Below are positions 1 to 8,825 of a stretch of 52,951 nucleotides of DNA, piece by piece. The stretch is from the IMG/VR virus record IMGVR_UViG_3300042691_023337, positions 1-52,951 of that record, one strand, 5' to 3'. Origin of the DNA: a virus. The position numbers and the translations under genes were made by a program. The stretch's first letter is position 1. Every line of letters begins with the position of its first letter. The notes under the pieces are model-generated. The model had not been told where the DNA came from and did no database searches. It was given only the letters and a program-made list of their open reading frames with translations.

Positions 1-58
1 GCCCAAATACTGCTGCTGTAGCAGATAAAAAAAGGGCTATAAGAAATATTTTCCTCAT
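1..58 (-). CDS. N-terminus of an exported or fibre-type protein (cut by window edge)
   Basis: Only the first 19 codons are in the window; the gene runs off the left edge. They start with ATG at 58 and read Met-Arg-Lys-Ile, then a hydrophobic stretch ending in Ala-Ala-Val-Phe-Gly, a textbook Sec signal peptide. The neighbouring tail fibre gene at 1268-3052 begins in the same way, so this is probably another late fibre-region gene on the same strand. The tnpB gene lies directly upstream, so its native promoter may now be 1.2 kb away (see 1241-1248). Function cannot be told from 19 residues. Confidence 0.6.
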   Translation of the reverse strand, partial: MRKIFLIALFLSATAAVFG

Positions 59-105
59 CAATTAATTTTCTTGTACTTGAAAAATAAAATACCTATATTT
101 ACATT

Positions 106-1209
106 GTGAAACTTACACTTCAAATAAAAATATTGCCAGATAATAAGCAAGCTGATTTGCTCATAAAAACAATAAAGGAAGCGAATTCGGCTTGCAATAC
201 TATTTCTAATATTGCTTGGAATAAAAAGTGTTTTCAGCAATTTAGACTTCACAAAGAATGTTACTATGAAATTAAATCCGCATTTAATCTTAGTAGCCAA
301 ATGATTGTTCGTGTTATAAGCAAGGTTTCCGACGCTTACAAGTTGGATAGAAAAACAAGAAGGGTATTTAATGAGTTTGGGGCTATCTCGTACGATAATA
401 GGATTTTGACATTCAAGCCTAATAACATTGTGTCTATATGGTCTATTGGTGGAAGGCTTAAAATCCCATTTATATGCCACAATACCAATTATATCCCTTT
501 TATCAAGGGAGAAGCGGATTTGGTTTATAAAAATGGTAAGTTTTATCTTTTTCAAACAGTTGATATACCCGATGAATATATTGATGATGTTGAAGAATTT
601 ATAGGGGTCGATTTTGGTCAGACAGACGTAGCAACGCTTTCTGACGGAGTAAGTTATAATTCTGAATCCATTAAAAAAATTCGCAAAAAATATTCTAAAG
701 TAAGAGCCAGCGTTCAAGCTAAAGGCACAAGAAGCAGTAGAAAGCTGCTGAAACGGCTTAGTGGCAGAGAACGAAGGTTTGTTTCCATTTCTAACCATAC
801 CATAGCAAAGCAGATTGTAGAAAAAGCAAAATCCGAAAAAAAGGGCATAGCTATTGAGGATTTGTCTAATATTCGCAATACTGCAAAACCAAAGAGCAAG
901 AATCAAAAAACAGAACTTAACAGATGGGCTTTTAACCAACTTAGACGATTTTTGACATACAAAGCCAAAAAAAGTGGAGTTAGGTTGATTGTAGTTCCGC
1001 CAGCCTACACATCTAAGATGTGTTCTGATTGCTTGCATATTGGTAAACGAAATGCGAAACGATTTAAGTGTGAAAATTGTGGCAATATTGCTGACGCAGA
1101 CGTAAATGCTGCCAAGAATATTGCTACATGGGGCTGCATTATAAACCAGCCCGAAAAGCAAAGTATTATGTATTGCGATATGCGTCATAATTGTTGCTTA
1201 AAACCATAA
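106..1209 (+). CDS. tnpB: TnpB-type RNA-guided nuclease (IS200/IS605 OrfB family)
   Basis: A 367-residue TnpB-like protein, the ancestor-type of Cas12 nucleases, expected to be guided by an omega RNA made from the element's right end. RuvC motif I is at 166-172 (GVDFG, Asp169), RuvC II at 249-253 (IEDL, Glu251), a zinc ribbon with Cys306, Cys309, Cys322 and Cys325, and RuvC III at 330-336 (DADVNAA, Asp332), so all catalytic residues are present. Start is GTG at 106; a near-consensus promoter (TTG at 71-73, TATATTTA at 94-101) precedes it. It is on the strand opposite to the late genes. There is no TnpA transposase nearby, so the element would be mobilised in trans or be domesticated. Family assignment is secure; activity is inference. 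Confidence 0.93.
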   Translation: MKLTLQIKILPDNKQADLLIKTIKEANSACNTISNIAWNKKCFQQFRLHKECYYEIKSAFNLSSQMIVRVISKVSDAYKLDRKTRRVFNEFGAISYDNRILTFKPNNIVSIWSIGGRLKIPFICHNTNYIPFIKGEADLVYKNGKFYLFQTVDIPDEYIDDVEEFIGVDFGQTDVATLSDGVSYNSESIKKIRKKYSKVRASVQAKGTRSSRKLLKRLSGRERRFVSISNHTIAKQIVEKAKSEKKGIAIEDLSNIRNTAKPKSKNQKTELNRWAFNQLRRFLTYKAKKSGVRLIVVPPAYTSKMCSDCLHIGKRNAKRFKCENCGNIADADVNAAKNIATWGCIINQPEKQSIMYCDMRHNCCLKP

Positions 1210-1240
1210 TTATGTATATTATTTATGGTAGTTTATAGCC

Positions 1241-1248
1241 CAAATATA
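1241..1248 (-). promoter_or_regulatory. Late promoter -7 box, possibly orphaned by tnpB
   Basis: The minus strand reads TATATTTG here, a perfect TAnnTTTG box. The 16 bases 1233-1248 are identical to 29119-29134, the sequence in front of the portal gene. No minus-strand gene starts just below it; the next one starts at 58, on the other side of tnpB. Confidence 0.5.
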
Positions 1249-1267
1249 TGAAAATTTTAATCAAATT

Positions 1268-3052
1268 TTAATTTACCAACGCTAATTTATATGCAGTTCC
1301 GTTTATGGTTACGTTAATGTATGCGTCTGTTTTCAATGTAAACCCGCTACCCGTTGTAGCACTACCAAATAACCATGTTTGCGTACCTGTTAAAGAACCT
1401 AATGTTACCCAATTAGATGTACTTCCTGCTGTTTGGAATATCTTAAAAGCGTTTTCACTAAATTCTGCCGCCCTGCTATTACCTACTGTTCCTAACCCAA
1501 AAACTATTTTTTTATTATCCCCTACAGCAAGTACCATATCTCCTGTTGTTTCACCCGCTGCTATACCAACAAAACCCCCTCTTGTATTGTAGTCGTTTTT
1601 AAATACCCATTGAGAACCTACGTTTACCCCCGTACCCACTAATGTACCTACAATAGAAGTATCTGTAGGTAGGGCAATATTTAATTGTCTAGGAACTGAT
1701 AAAGTGGTGGATGTTTGAGTTAAGGCACTATTACCCACTGTACCACTAGCTGTAAACATAGCTATTGTATTGGTAGTACCACTTACCCTTGTGTTAAATA
1801 CAGAAAGCAAACTATCTACCCCTTTTTGTCGCCAAGCCCTAGTTGAAAGTGTTACGGTATCTACTACGGATGCACTTATAGAACCGCCAGAAATAGTTAT
1901 ACCTGTACCTGCTGTTATTACACTACCATTTGCCGCTAGTATTTGTGAAGATGTGCCACCCGTTTTAATAAAAGCAGTAGAAGTAACACCCGTTCCGTCT
2001 ATGTAAGCCAAAGAAACACTGCTTGAATTTAATATATTAGCCCATCCTTTTGCGTAAACATTTAATCCTTCGCCACCCCCGCCACCAACACCAAATCCCA
2101 CACTAGCAGAAAGATTCCCATTCCCAATCAAAACCCTTTGATTTGGTTGGTCTAAATCAATATTAACTTGTGTCCCAAAATTTATTGGGGCAAAAACCCT
2201 AGCACCCATAACCCCGTCAGAACTCAATACACTTAGGCTATTTAAAATAGAAGTAGCACCGCTTACTCCAAGTGTACCACTCAATCTTTGATTCACCCCA
2301 ACAATACTATCCGTAAATGTTTGTTTAGCACTCCAAGTATTAGATGCAAACTTTAAGCTATCAATTACTTTAATAACTCTTAACCTAGATGCCAATGAAT
2401 TAGCTGTATCAGCTACAAGTGTCCTATCTGTAGTTAAATTTCCCCCACCTGTTAATCCAAATCCTGTAGTTATATTTCTTGATGTAGTGGCGTAGTTTGA
2501 AAGTAAAGCAGCAACACTATCAGTACCTTTCTTACGCCAAGCCCTTGTACTTAATTGTGTAGTATCGGCTTCAAGTGAAAGGCTTGTTGTTAACGTACCC
2601 CCACCTTCAAGACCGTAACTCGTACTTACAGATGTAGAAGTTGGAACTGTTCCGCTAATGATTGCCCCTAAGCTATCAGCTACTTTTTGGAGTCTTGCCC
2701 TTGCTGCGATTACAGATGTATCTACTCTAAAAGTTGTACCCGAAAGTGCTAAACCGTTACCTGCTGTGTACACACCAAATGTTCCACCCGTACCCGCCAA
2801 ATCCCATTTCTTGCCACTTGTTTTGCCTGTAGAACGGTAAACTAAACTATCCGCAGGTCTTGTTACTAACACACCCGCCCTAAATGCAACAAAGTTTGTA
2901 TCTCTATATGGCAATCCAAATAAACTATCTACCGTCATGTAACGGCTAAATCTATACCATTGGTTGCTAAATTGTGTGGGCAATCCCGTAGGAATCTGCC
3001 CGTAGGAAGCAACCGCCACCATACAAAAAACAATCAATAACCATTTTTTCAT
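1268..3052 (-). CDS. Tail fibre or spike protein with N-terminal signal peptide
   Basis: A 594-residue receptor-binding-type fibre. The first 19 residues form a Sec signal peptide (Lys-Lys, hydrophobic core, Ser-Tyr-Gly-Gln). The body is rich in Gly, Thr and Ser with repeated fibre-like blocks, for example YGLEGGGTLTTSLSL near 145 and FGLTGGGNLTTDRTL near 198, and repeated Ser/Thr-Arg-Ala-Trp-Arg-x-Lys-Gly motifs near 170 and 405. Such Gly-Gly-Gly-x-Leu-Thr-Thr repeats are typical of trimeric beta-helical tail fibres. It is the last gene of the late operon before tnpB. The signal peptide on a virion protein is odd; a minor alternative is a surface adhesin-like moron. Confidence 0.75.
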   Translation of the reverse strand: MKKWLLIVFCMVAVASYGQIPTGLPTQFSNQWYRFSRYMTVDSLFGLPYRDTNFVAFRAGVLVTRPADSLVYRSTGKTSGKKWDLAGTGGTFGVYTAGNGLALSGTTFRVDTSVIAARARLQKVADSLGAIISGTVPTSTSVSTSYGLEGGGTLTTSLSLEADTTQLSTRAWRKKGTDSVAALLSNYATTSRNITTGFGLTGGGNLTTDRTLVADTANSLASRLRVIKVIDSLKFASNTWSAKQTFTDSIVGVNQRLSGTLGVSGATSILNSLSVLSSDGVMGARVFAPINFGTQVNIDLDQPNQRVLIGNGNLSASVGFGVGGGGGEGLNVYAKGWANILNSSSVSLAYIDGTGVTSTAFIKTGGTSSQILAANGSVITAGTGITISGGSISASVVDTVTLSTRAWRQKGVDSLLSVFNTRVSGTTNTIAMFTASGTVGNSALTQTSTTLSVPRQLNIALPTDTSIVGTLVGTGVNVGSQWVFKNDYNTRGGFVGIAAGETTGDMVLAVGDNKKIVFGLGTVGNSRAAEFSENAFKIFQTAGSTSNWVTLGSLTGTQTWLFGSATTGSGFTLKTDAYINVTINGTAYKLALVN

Positions 3053-3066
3053 CTCTACTATATTTT

Positions 3067-3915
3067 TTAAACCATGTAAGAAACCATGATAACTTGGTCG
3101 CCCGTAAATATATCCCCACTTGGTAAGTCAAATCTACCCGTAGCTGCTGTGTATTGTATCTCACCCATATTAGATGTTGGCGCACCTACAGGTCGTCTTG
3201 GGAACTGCATAAACACAGAAATAATATCTTCAAGTGGTATATTAACCAATTCAGGGAACACTACAAATGTTTCACCATAAGCAGGTGTATCGTACAATGT
3301 AGGCTGCGTAGATTTAGTAACACTACCTTGAATCTGACCGCCCTTAATGTACTTAAATGTAATAACTTGACCGTTTACTAATGGTTGGTTAAATGTTACG
3401 TGGATAGATGAAGGGGCGTATATTGCTGAAAAACTAAATTGGTCGTTGAGGTCTTGCGGCAATAAAACGTCCCCTGCAAATACATCTAAAGTTCCTGCGA
3501 TAATTCTTGCATCTGTAATTGTGTATTCAGTATCTCCTTCTGAAAGGGGGCTACCCGAACCACCCACTACAAACTGCAATTCAGGGAAAAGTAATCCGTT
3601 CAATAGTTGTCCTGTATTGTTGTCGTAAATAACTTGACCGCCAATTATCTGTAAGATATTTTCCGCTATTGCAGCGTTTTTAGCACCACATAGAGAGTAT
3701 AAATAGTTGGCGGTTTTTCGTAGGGTAGAGTAGTTGGGGTTCTTTGCTTGCATCCACTTAACCCTTCTTGTCGCCCACTTCAAAAGGTTTACATCTTGTG
3801 GCTTAAAAGCACCGCTACGTGAAAATATGCTTTGCTTATCTATATCACGAATGCCTAACCACAAGCAGGTTTCGGCTATTTCAATAATATCCGATATTGA
3901 CTTAGTAGCAGCCAT
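3067..3915 (-). CDS. Structural protein, likely tail or fibre-attachment
   Basis: 282 residues, not recognised. The first third is helical and basic (ATRRVKWMQAKNPNYSTLRK), the rest is beta-rich with Gly/Pro turns and aromatic residues, like a baseplate or fibre adaptor. It lies between the fibre gene (14-base gap) and the gene at 3915-4433, with which it shares one base (TAATG), so the three are translated together. Position at the tail end of the late operon is the main argument for a virion role. Confidence 0.5.
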   Translation of the reverse strand: MAATKSISDIIEIAETCLWLGIRDIDKQSIFSRSGAFKPQDVNLLKWATRRVKWMQAKNPNYSTLRKTANYLYSLCGAKNAAIAENILQIIGGQVIYDNNTGQLLNGLLFPELQFVVGGSGSPLSEGDTEYTITDARIIAGTLDVFAGDVLLPQDLNDQFSFSAIYAPSSIHVTFNQPLVNGQVITFKYIKGGQIQGSVTKSTQPTLYDTPAYGETFVVFPELVNIPLEDIISVFMQFPRRPVGAPTSNMGEIQYTAATGRFDLPSGDIFTGDQVIMVSYMV

Positions 3916-4433
3916 TAAAAGTAAAAGTTAGCGTTATCAATAAGTTGCTTTGCTTTATCCAAACAGGCTTGGCTTGCTTGAATATTTGAGCCGTACGTAA
4001 TTGCATTAGTCGCCCCCTGAATTAAGGTATCTAACCAATAAGCATTTTTGATGAAGTTTGCGTCTGCTATAATGGTATTATCGGTTGCAACATCTTCTAA
4101 AAGACCGTAAGAAAAAAACTGTGATTCTAGGTCAAACCTAAATGTATCTTGTTCTGTATAAACAACCACATTAGATACATTAAGCCATTGAACTGTAATA
4201 TCTAGGGCGTAATCTTGGTCTAATACATCTATATCAATAAAACTTACAGCGTAAGACCATTGGATATAGTCGGTAGTAGTACCCGTTGGAACCAAATAAG
4301 TGCCGTCAGACTTCCTTAAATATACCCGTCTTTGGGTAATAGTACCATCTGTCCCCGTAGAACTATCTACTATATTTAAAATACTAGGGGTTGAAAATGA
4401 TTGAGATACCGTAAAGGCGGGTGTTAAAGCCAT
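3915..4433 (-). CDS. Late-operon structural protein of unknown function
   Basis: 172 residues, not recognised. Beta-rich N-terminal two thirds and a helical end with a hydrophobic tail. It has its own promoter-like box: the minus strand reads TAAATTTG about 20 bases before the ATG (plus 4451-4458). It overlaps the next gene by one base. Probably part of the fibre/tail module. Confidence 0.5.
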   Translation of the reverse strand: MALTPAFTVSQSFSTPSILNIVDSSTGTDGTITQRRVYLRKSDGTYLVPTGTTTDYIQWSYAVSFIDIDVLDQDYALDITVQWLNVSNVVVYTEQDTFRFDLESQFFSYGLLEDVATDNTIIADANFIKNAYWLDTLIQGATNAITYGSNIQASQACLDKAKQLIDNANFYF

Positions 4434-4456
4434 TGTCTTATTCTTTTAAGCCAAAT

Positions 4457-5020
4457 TTAAGGTATTTTGTTTGATTTTGCAGTCCTATATTTTGTAAGAA
4501 TTTCTGATATTCTTGGTGTCTTTATAAAACTCTCATAGTCTGTTCCATAGTCAACCTTGCCGCCCATGTTATCGCTTTGGCTGAATATAGGGTAGGCTAA
4601 TTGGCTTGTCCTTGAGCCCAACCAACCATCCACAGGGGAAACTTCTTTTGATTTATACATAGGGGGTAGAAACTCATAAATAGTGGCACTTTCATCTTCA
4701 CCTAATTTCGGGAAAGCCCCCTTACGTCTAATTAAATCATTCTCATATTGGGCTATCTGTATAAATTCTTTTGGCACTTGGTTTTTAGGGTTTAGCTTGT
4801 TGTATTCGTCTAGTATTTTATACCCTAATGATTGGTCTTTTCTGTCTAAATCTTTTGAACCACTTAACCCCCTTTCATATACAAATCTTAATAGCTTATT
4901 CCAATTAGCCCTTTGTTCAGGGGTGCTAGGGGCGTAACCCTTTACAGGCTCATCACCCCCTAATGTAGCAAGTAATTCAGCACCCTTATTGTTTGTTATT
5001 TGGGATATTTTCTTTTTCAT
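4457..5020 (-). CDS. Late-operon protein of unknown function
   Basis: 187 residues, hydrophilic and charged, no membrane segment or motif recognised. It overlaps the 1246-residue cargo-like gene upstream by four bases (ATGA, 5017-5020), so its translation is coupled to that protein. It could be a partner or accessory factor of it. Confidence 0.5.
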   Translation of the reverse strand: MKKKISQITNNKGAELLATLGGDEPVKGYAPSTPEQRANWNKLLRFVYERGLSGSKDLDRKDQSLGYKILDEYNKLNPKNQVPKEFIQIAQYENDLIRRKGAFPKLGEDESATIYEFLPPMYKSKEVSPVDGWLGSRTSQLAYPIFSQSDNMGGKVDYGTDYESFIKTPRISEILTKYRTAKSNKIP

Positions 5021-8000
5021 TCTTTTGCCGCTTTAATCATGTTAAGGTATTTCTCCCTTTTCTTTTTTTCTTCGGGAGTATTTAAAATCATACCCGCATT
5101 TATCATTTCTTGAAAAAACATTTCTTTGCCTTCTTCAAATCCTCTTTTATACTCTTGCTGTAGCCTTTCTGCTTTTTCTTCATCATTAAGTTGATTGTAT
5201 TTAACCTTTTCTAAAGCCCTATTCCTAACTATTAATATATCTGAATTTAAAATAGCGGATATATTAGACTTTCTTCTTTGCCCAACAAGCTCTTTTAGCC
5301 TATCATGCTGCTGCGTGCTTAATTCATATTCAACTCCTTCGTAAGTAACTTTATTTAATGGTTCTGAAGGGAAAAATTTAGTATTTCCTGTTCTTACAAA
5401 GTCGTCATAAATAGGTCTTGCAAAAGCATTTGGGTTCATTTTTGATATACCAAAATACCTTAAAGCCGTTGTTCCAAAATCACTGCCGCCCCTATATATT
5501 TTATCCCCCCATACACCTATTCTTGCGGGCGGATATTGGTTAGCCAATTTTCTGTATATAACATTATCTGCTGAAAACCTATTTTTTAATTGGTCTAAAA
5601 AATTATCCCCTTTAATTCTATACTCATAATCTAATGCAGCCCTACTAAAAGAACCCGAAAATGGTACAGGAGAAAGCATTGTGCTAATAAATCCAACACC
5701 GTAATTAGTGAATCCATCTTCACTTGACAAAGCCCTTGTAAATGTTTTTTGTGCTTCAAGTACGGTTGCGTTAGCTGAAACCTCTACACCCTTATACAAT
5801 CTGCCACCTAATTCGGTAATATAAGATTGTGTTTCTTTGTCCTTATCAAATTGCTTTTTAAGTCTTGCCTTTAAATCCATAATTGCCCCCGTTGTACCAA
5901 ACCAACTCATATCTACCAAATAATCCGATTCGCCTTTAGGTGCATCTAATGGTTCGCCAAGCAACAATCTTTTGAATCTTGAATAGTTAAACTTATTACC
6001 TGCTGCATAGTTTTTCTCTGCTGATTGACCTTTTCTATCATCTTCTTCTGAAGTTGGGATGATAATTTTATCATCTATAAGACTTGAAACAACCGCACCC
6101 AAAGCAAAACCAACTGCCGCTACCCCCAAGTTATCCCTTACTTCATCCAACTGTATTTTATATCTTTCATCCCCTTGCTTTTTCATTCTTTTTGCCTTAG
6201 CAAAATTTGCCGCAGCCTCTATTAAAGCAACTTCAGGGTTAATCATTTTAAAAGTTTTCCAAGCAATGTTAGCAGGGGTTTTTCTAAACAATACTGCTGG
6301 CATTGTTGCTATTTGGAATGGCTTACTAATAAGTTTGAATATCGGGTACTTTTGCTCAAATTCATCAGAAACCTTGCCCATTCTTGTTATAAAATCAGAT
6401 AGCAAGTTTTCCTGCTGCATAACCGCTTTGTCGCCTTGTCTTAATGCCCTTTCCTGAAATACCTCTGCTTTTTCTGTAGCTTCAATATCACTTAGACCTT
6501 TTGATTTTAAATGCTTGTATGCTGCTTCTTTAGGGTATCTTTCAAATAATTCAAGTTCTGCCTTATCTGTTACACCCAATTCATTCTTAGCCATTGTAAT
6601 TGACTTAGCCGATTCTGCACCAAATCTTGCAGGCTTATCAAATAAAGACATTGTTCTTGCCGCAAACTCTCCATAAAACCCCGCTGTTGATTGTATTAAC
6701 TTGTCAACTAATTCAGCATTAGACATTCTTTTTACAGGACTGCCATCTGAAATATCTTCAAGGTCTGACTTAGATAACCTTTCTTTCAGCCTTAATATTA
6801 TTTCGTTCTTTACGTCTTTTGCTGATTTTATTGGTTGAATGGGCGATTCAACCATTGTTGTACTAAAAATGTCTTTAGAAGAAACCCCCTTAAACATTGT
6901 ATTAATACCTTGTTTAATACCAATATTCGCAGAACGGAAAAACGGATTAAACCCATCTATAACAGAAGTTTGTGGCTGATATATTTTTGTTTTGCCGTTA
7001 GTAGCTTTGTTTAAAACCCAACTTGAAGCGTACAACGCCTTTTCCGCCATCCCAACAAAAGCGTTACCTGTAAACCTTGTGGCTTGCTCAAATATATTCC
7101 ACGTTACGTTTTTAGTTAATGTAACGGGCGACATTACGTTTAACTGAATCATTTGGCGTATTCTCGCCATTAAATCAGTTTGATTGTACACAATCTTACC
7201 AAGTTCACGCTTAGATTCGATTCCTAATGTTTCCGCATCTTCAAGTCTTTTTCTATTTTCTTTTGTTGGATTGTCAACAAATTCTTGTCTTGCCTTGTCT
7301 AATGCTGAAATGTTTTCTACATATTGCCTAAACCTTGCTGCTGTGGCATTATCCATTTTACCAAGACCCAATACGTCTGCTATGATTGTTCTTAAATCTT
7401 CTCTTTCTAATGCCCCCGCTTCTGTTGCCTTCTTAAACATTCTACGGATTACCTCGCCCTTTTGGGCTTCGTTCATTCCGTCTAATTTCTTTTTAAGGGA
7501 ATCCAAGAACTTAGCATTTACCCTTTCTTTGTAGGCTTCTGTGTTTTTCTTTATTTCGTTGTACTGCTTTTCAAGTTCTTTCTTTTGTTCTAACAGCTTT
7601 TTAATTTCTTCTGTTTCTACTTGTTTTTCTTTAGGGGTGTACTCTCCTTTTGCAATCTTTTCTTTTAGATTAGCAATAGACTTATTCAGCGATTCAATTC
7701 TTTCGCTTACCTTTTCTTCCATTGACTTTTCTACTGCACCCGTTTGTCTATACTGCTGTCTTAACCAATTAGCTATTTCTTTTTGGTCTGCACTAAGTCC
7801 GTATTTTTCTTTAAGGGTTTTTGCTTGTTCGTTTACAACTTCTGAAAGTTTGCCCCCCGCTTTAATAGCTGCCGAAATAGCCCTAATAGCGGTAGCAACC
7901 GCCTTGTTAAGCACGTTAATATCAATACCCTGCTGCTGTGTTCCTTCGGGTAAATCAGCCTTTAACCAATCAGGTAATACGGACTTAATACCTTCTTTCT

Positions 8001-8757
8001 CAATTTTATCCGCTAACTTATCTAATGATGCAGCCGCTTTTCTTGCAAAGTTCTTATCCTTCACAAGCACCTTATCTACTTCTTCTTGTACTACTGCTGC
8101 AAATTCTTCTGATTCTTTAAATTGTTTTAGGGCTTGTTCCCAAGACTTACCATTCTCTTTTTCTACCTTTTTAAATTCTTCTTCTCTACGCTTGTTTTCG
8201 TAAAACTCTTGTCCTAATGGGCTATCGTAAAATATTGTAGCACCGCTTGTTAGTTTACCCGCTTCTGTATTTTCTTTGGCAAACTCCGTGAAAATATCTG
8301 CACCCTCTTTTGCGTATGCTATTTTTTCTTCATTTGTTTTAGCGGCTCTTTCTAAAGCACTCATTTCATTAAGCACTCTTGAATATAAAGCAGCCCTAAC
8401 AACCCCATCCACATTCTTATCTCTTGCCATTTCCAATGCGGGGTATAATCCATTTTCCTTAAAAACACTTTCCGCTATCTTTTCCGCTTCTAATTTATTT
8501 TGCGGAGAATAATACAAACCATCGCTTTCTACCCTCTCACGTTGGCTTTCATCTACCGCCTTAATCATGGAAGCAATAACAGACCTTTTCTTCATTTTTG
8601 GCTGTTCTTCACCCCCTTCTACTTTAGTTGTTGTTCCTGTTGGTGGGGGTGGGGTATTTAGTGCATCCAAAACTTCTTTCATTAACCCTTCTTGAAGTTT
8701 CTGTGCAAATTCTTCATAAGTAAGTTCTTTACCGTCTAATATGTAAGTACAAGCCAT
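5017..8757 (-). CDS. Large internal cargo/ejection-type protein
   Basis: 1246 residues. After a charged N-terminal part there is a long coiled coil around 340-430 (Glu/Lys heptads such as ESLNKSIANLKEKIAKGEY), a helical middle with several hydrophobic segments around 540-620, a possible membrane helix near 865-885 (GVAAVGFALGAVVSSLI), and a charged helical C-terminus. This is the make-up of phage internal virion or ejection proteins and large polyvalent proteins that travel with the DNA. No catalytic motif could be named. It starts just after a terminator and a TAAATTTG promoter box, so it can be expressed apart from the upstream genes. Confidence 0.6.
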   Translation of the reverse strand: MACTYILDGKELTYEEFAQKLQEGLMKEVLDALNTPPPPTGTTTKVEGGEEQPKMKKRSVIASMIKAVDESQRERVESDGLYYSPQNKLEAEKIAESVFKENGLYPALEMARDKNVDGVVRAALYSRVLNEMSALERAAKTNEEKIAYAKEGADIFTEFAKENTEAGKLTSGATIFYDSPLGQEFYENKRREEEFKKVEKENGKSWEQALKQFKESEEFAAVVQEEVDKVLVKDKNFARKAAASLDKLADKIEKEGIKSVLPDWLKADLPEGTQQQGIDINVLNKAVATAIRAISAAIKAGGKLSEVVNEQAKTLKEKYGLSADQKEIANWLRQQYRQTGAVEKSMEEKVSERIESLNKSIANLKEKIAKGEYTPKEKQVETEEIKKLLEQKKELEKQYNEIKKNTEAYKERVNAKFLDSLKKKLDGMNEAQKGEVIRRMFKKATEAGALEREDLRTIIADVLGLGKMDNATAARFRQYVENISALDKARQEFVDNPTKENRKRLEDAETLGIESKRELGKIVYNQTDLMARIRQMIQLNVMSPVTLTKNVTWNIFEQATRFTGNAFVGMAEKALYASSWVLNKATNGKTKIYQPQTSVIDGFNPFFRSANIGIKQGINTMFKGVSSKDIFSTTMVESPIQPIKSAKDVKNEIILRLKERLSKSDLEDISDGSPVKRMSNAELVDKLIQSTAGFYGEFAARTMSLFDKPARFGAESAKSITMAKNELGVTDKAELELFERYPKEAAYKHLKSKGLSDIEATEKAEVFQERALRQGDKAVMQQENLLSDFITRMGKVSDEFEQKYPIFKLISKPFQIATMPAVLFRKTPANIAWKTFKMINPEVALIEAAANFAKAKRMKKQGDERYKIQLDEVRDNLGVAAVGFALGAVVSSLIDDKIIIPTSEEDDRKGQSAEKNYAAGNKFNYSRFKRLLLGEPLDAPKGESDYLVDMSWFGTTGAIMDLKARLKKQFDKDKETQSYITELGGRLYKGVEVSANATVLEAQKTFTRALSSEDGFTNYGVGFISTMLSPVPFSGSFSRAALDYEYRIKGDNFLDQLKNRFSADNVIYRKLANQYPPARIGVWGDKIYRGGSDFGTTALRYFGISKMNPNAFARPIYDDFVRTGNTKFFPSEPLNKVTYEGVEYELSTQQHDRLKELVGQRRKSNISAILNSDILIVRNRALEKVKYNQLNDEEKAERLQQEYKRGFEEGKEMFFQEMINAGMILNTPEEKKKREKYLNMIKAAKE

Positions 8758-8784
8758 GTAAGGGGTTTAGTATCTCAAAAATAA

Positions 8785-8792
8785 CAAATTTA
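8785..8792 (-). promoter_or_regulatory. Promoter -7 box for the 5017-8757 gene
   Basis: The minus strand reads TAAATTTG, matching TAnnTTTG, 27 bases before the ATG at 8757 and directly after a terminator. No TTG is at the usual -33 distance. Confidence 0.5.
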
Positions 8793-8794
8793 CA

Positions 8795-8822
8795 ACAAAA
8801 AAGCCCCGTTTTAGGGGGCTTA
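8795..8822 (-). terminator. Intrinsic terminator after the GHKL-like gene
   Basis: On the minus strand AAGCCCC pairs with GGGGCTT (seven base pairs) around a short loop and is followed by TTTTG. It lies four bases beyond the stop codon of the gene at 8826-10163. Confidence 0.85.
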
Positions 8823-8825
8823 AAA

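Noticed and set aside
58-1188. Long minus-strand reading frame across the tnpB gene
   Set aside because: It is antisense to a clear TnpB protein, its sequence is low complexity (Phe/Ile/Asn-rich) and has no motif; a shadow frame.
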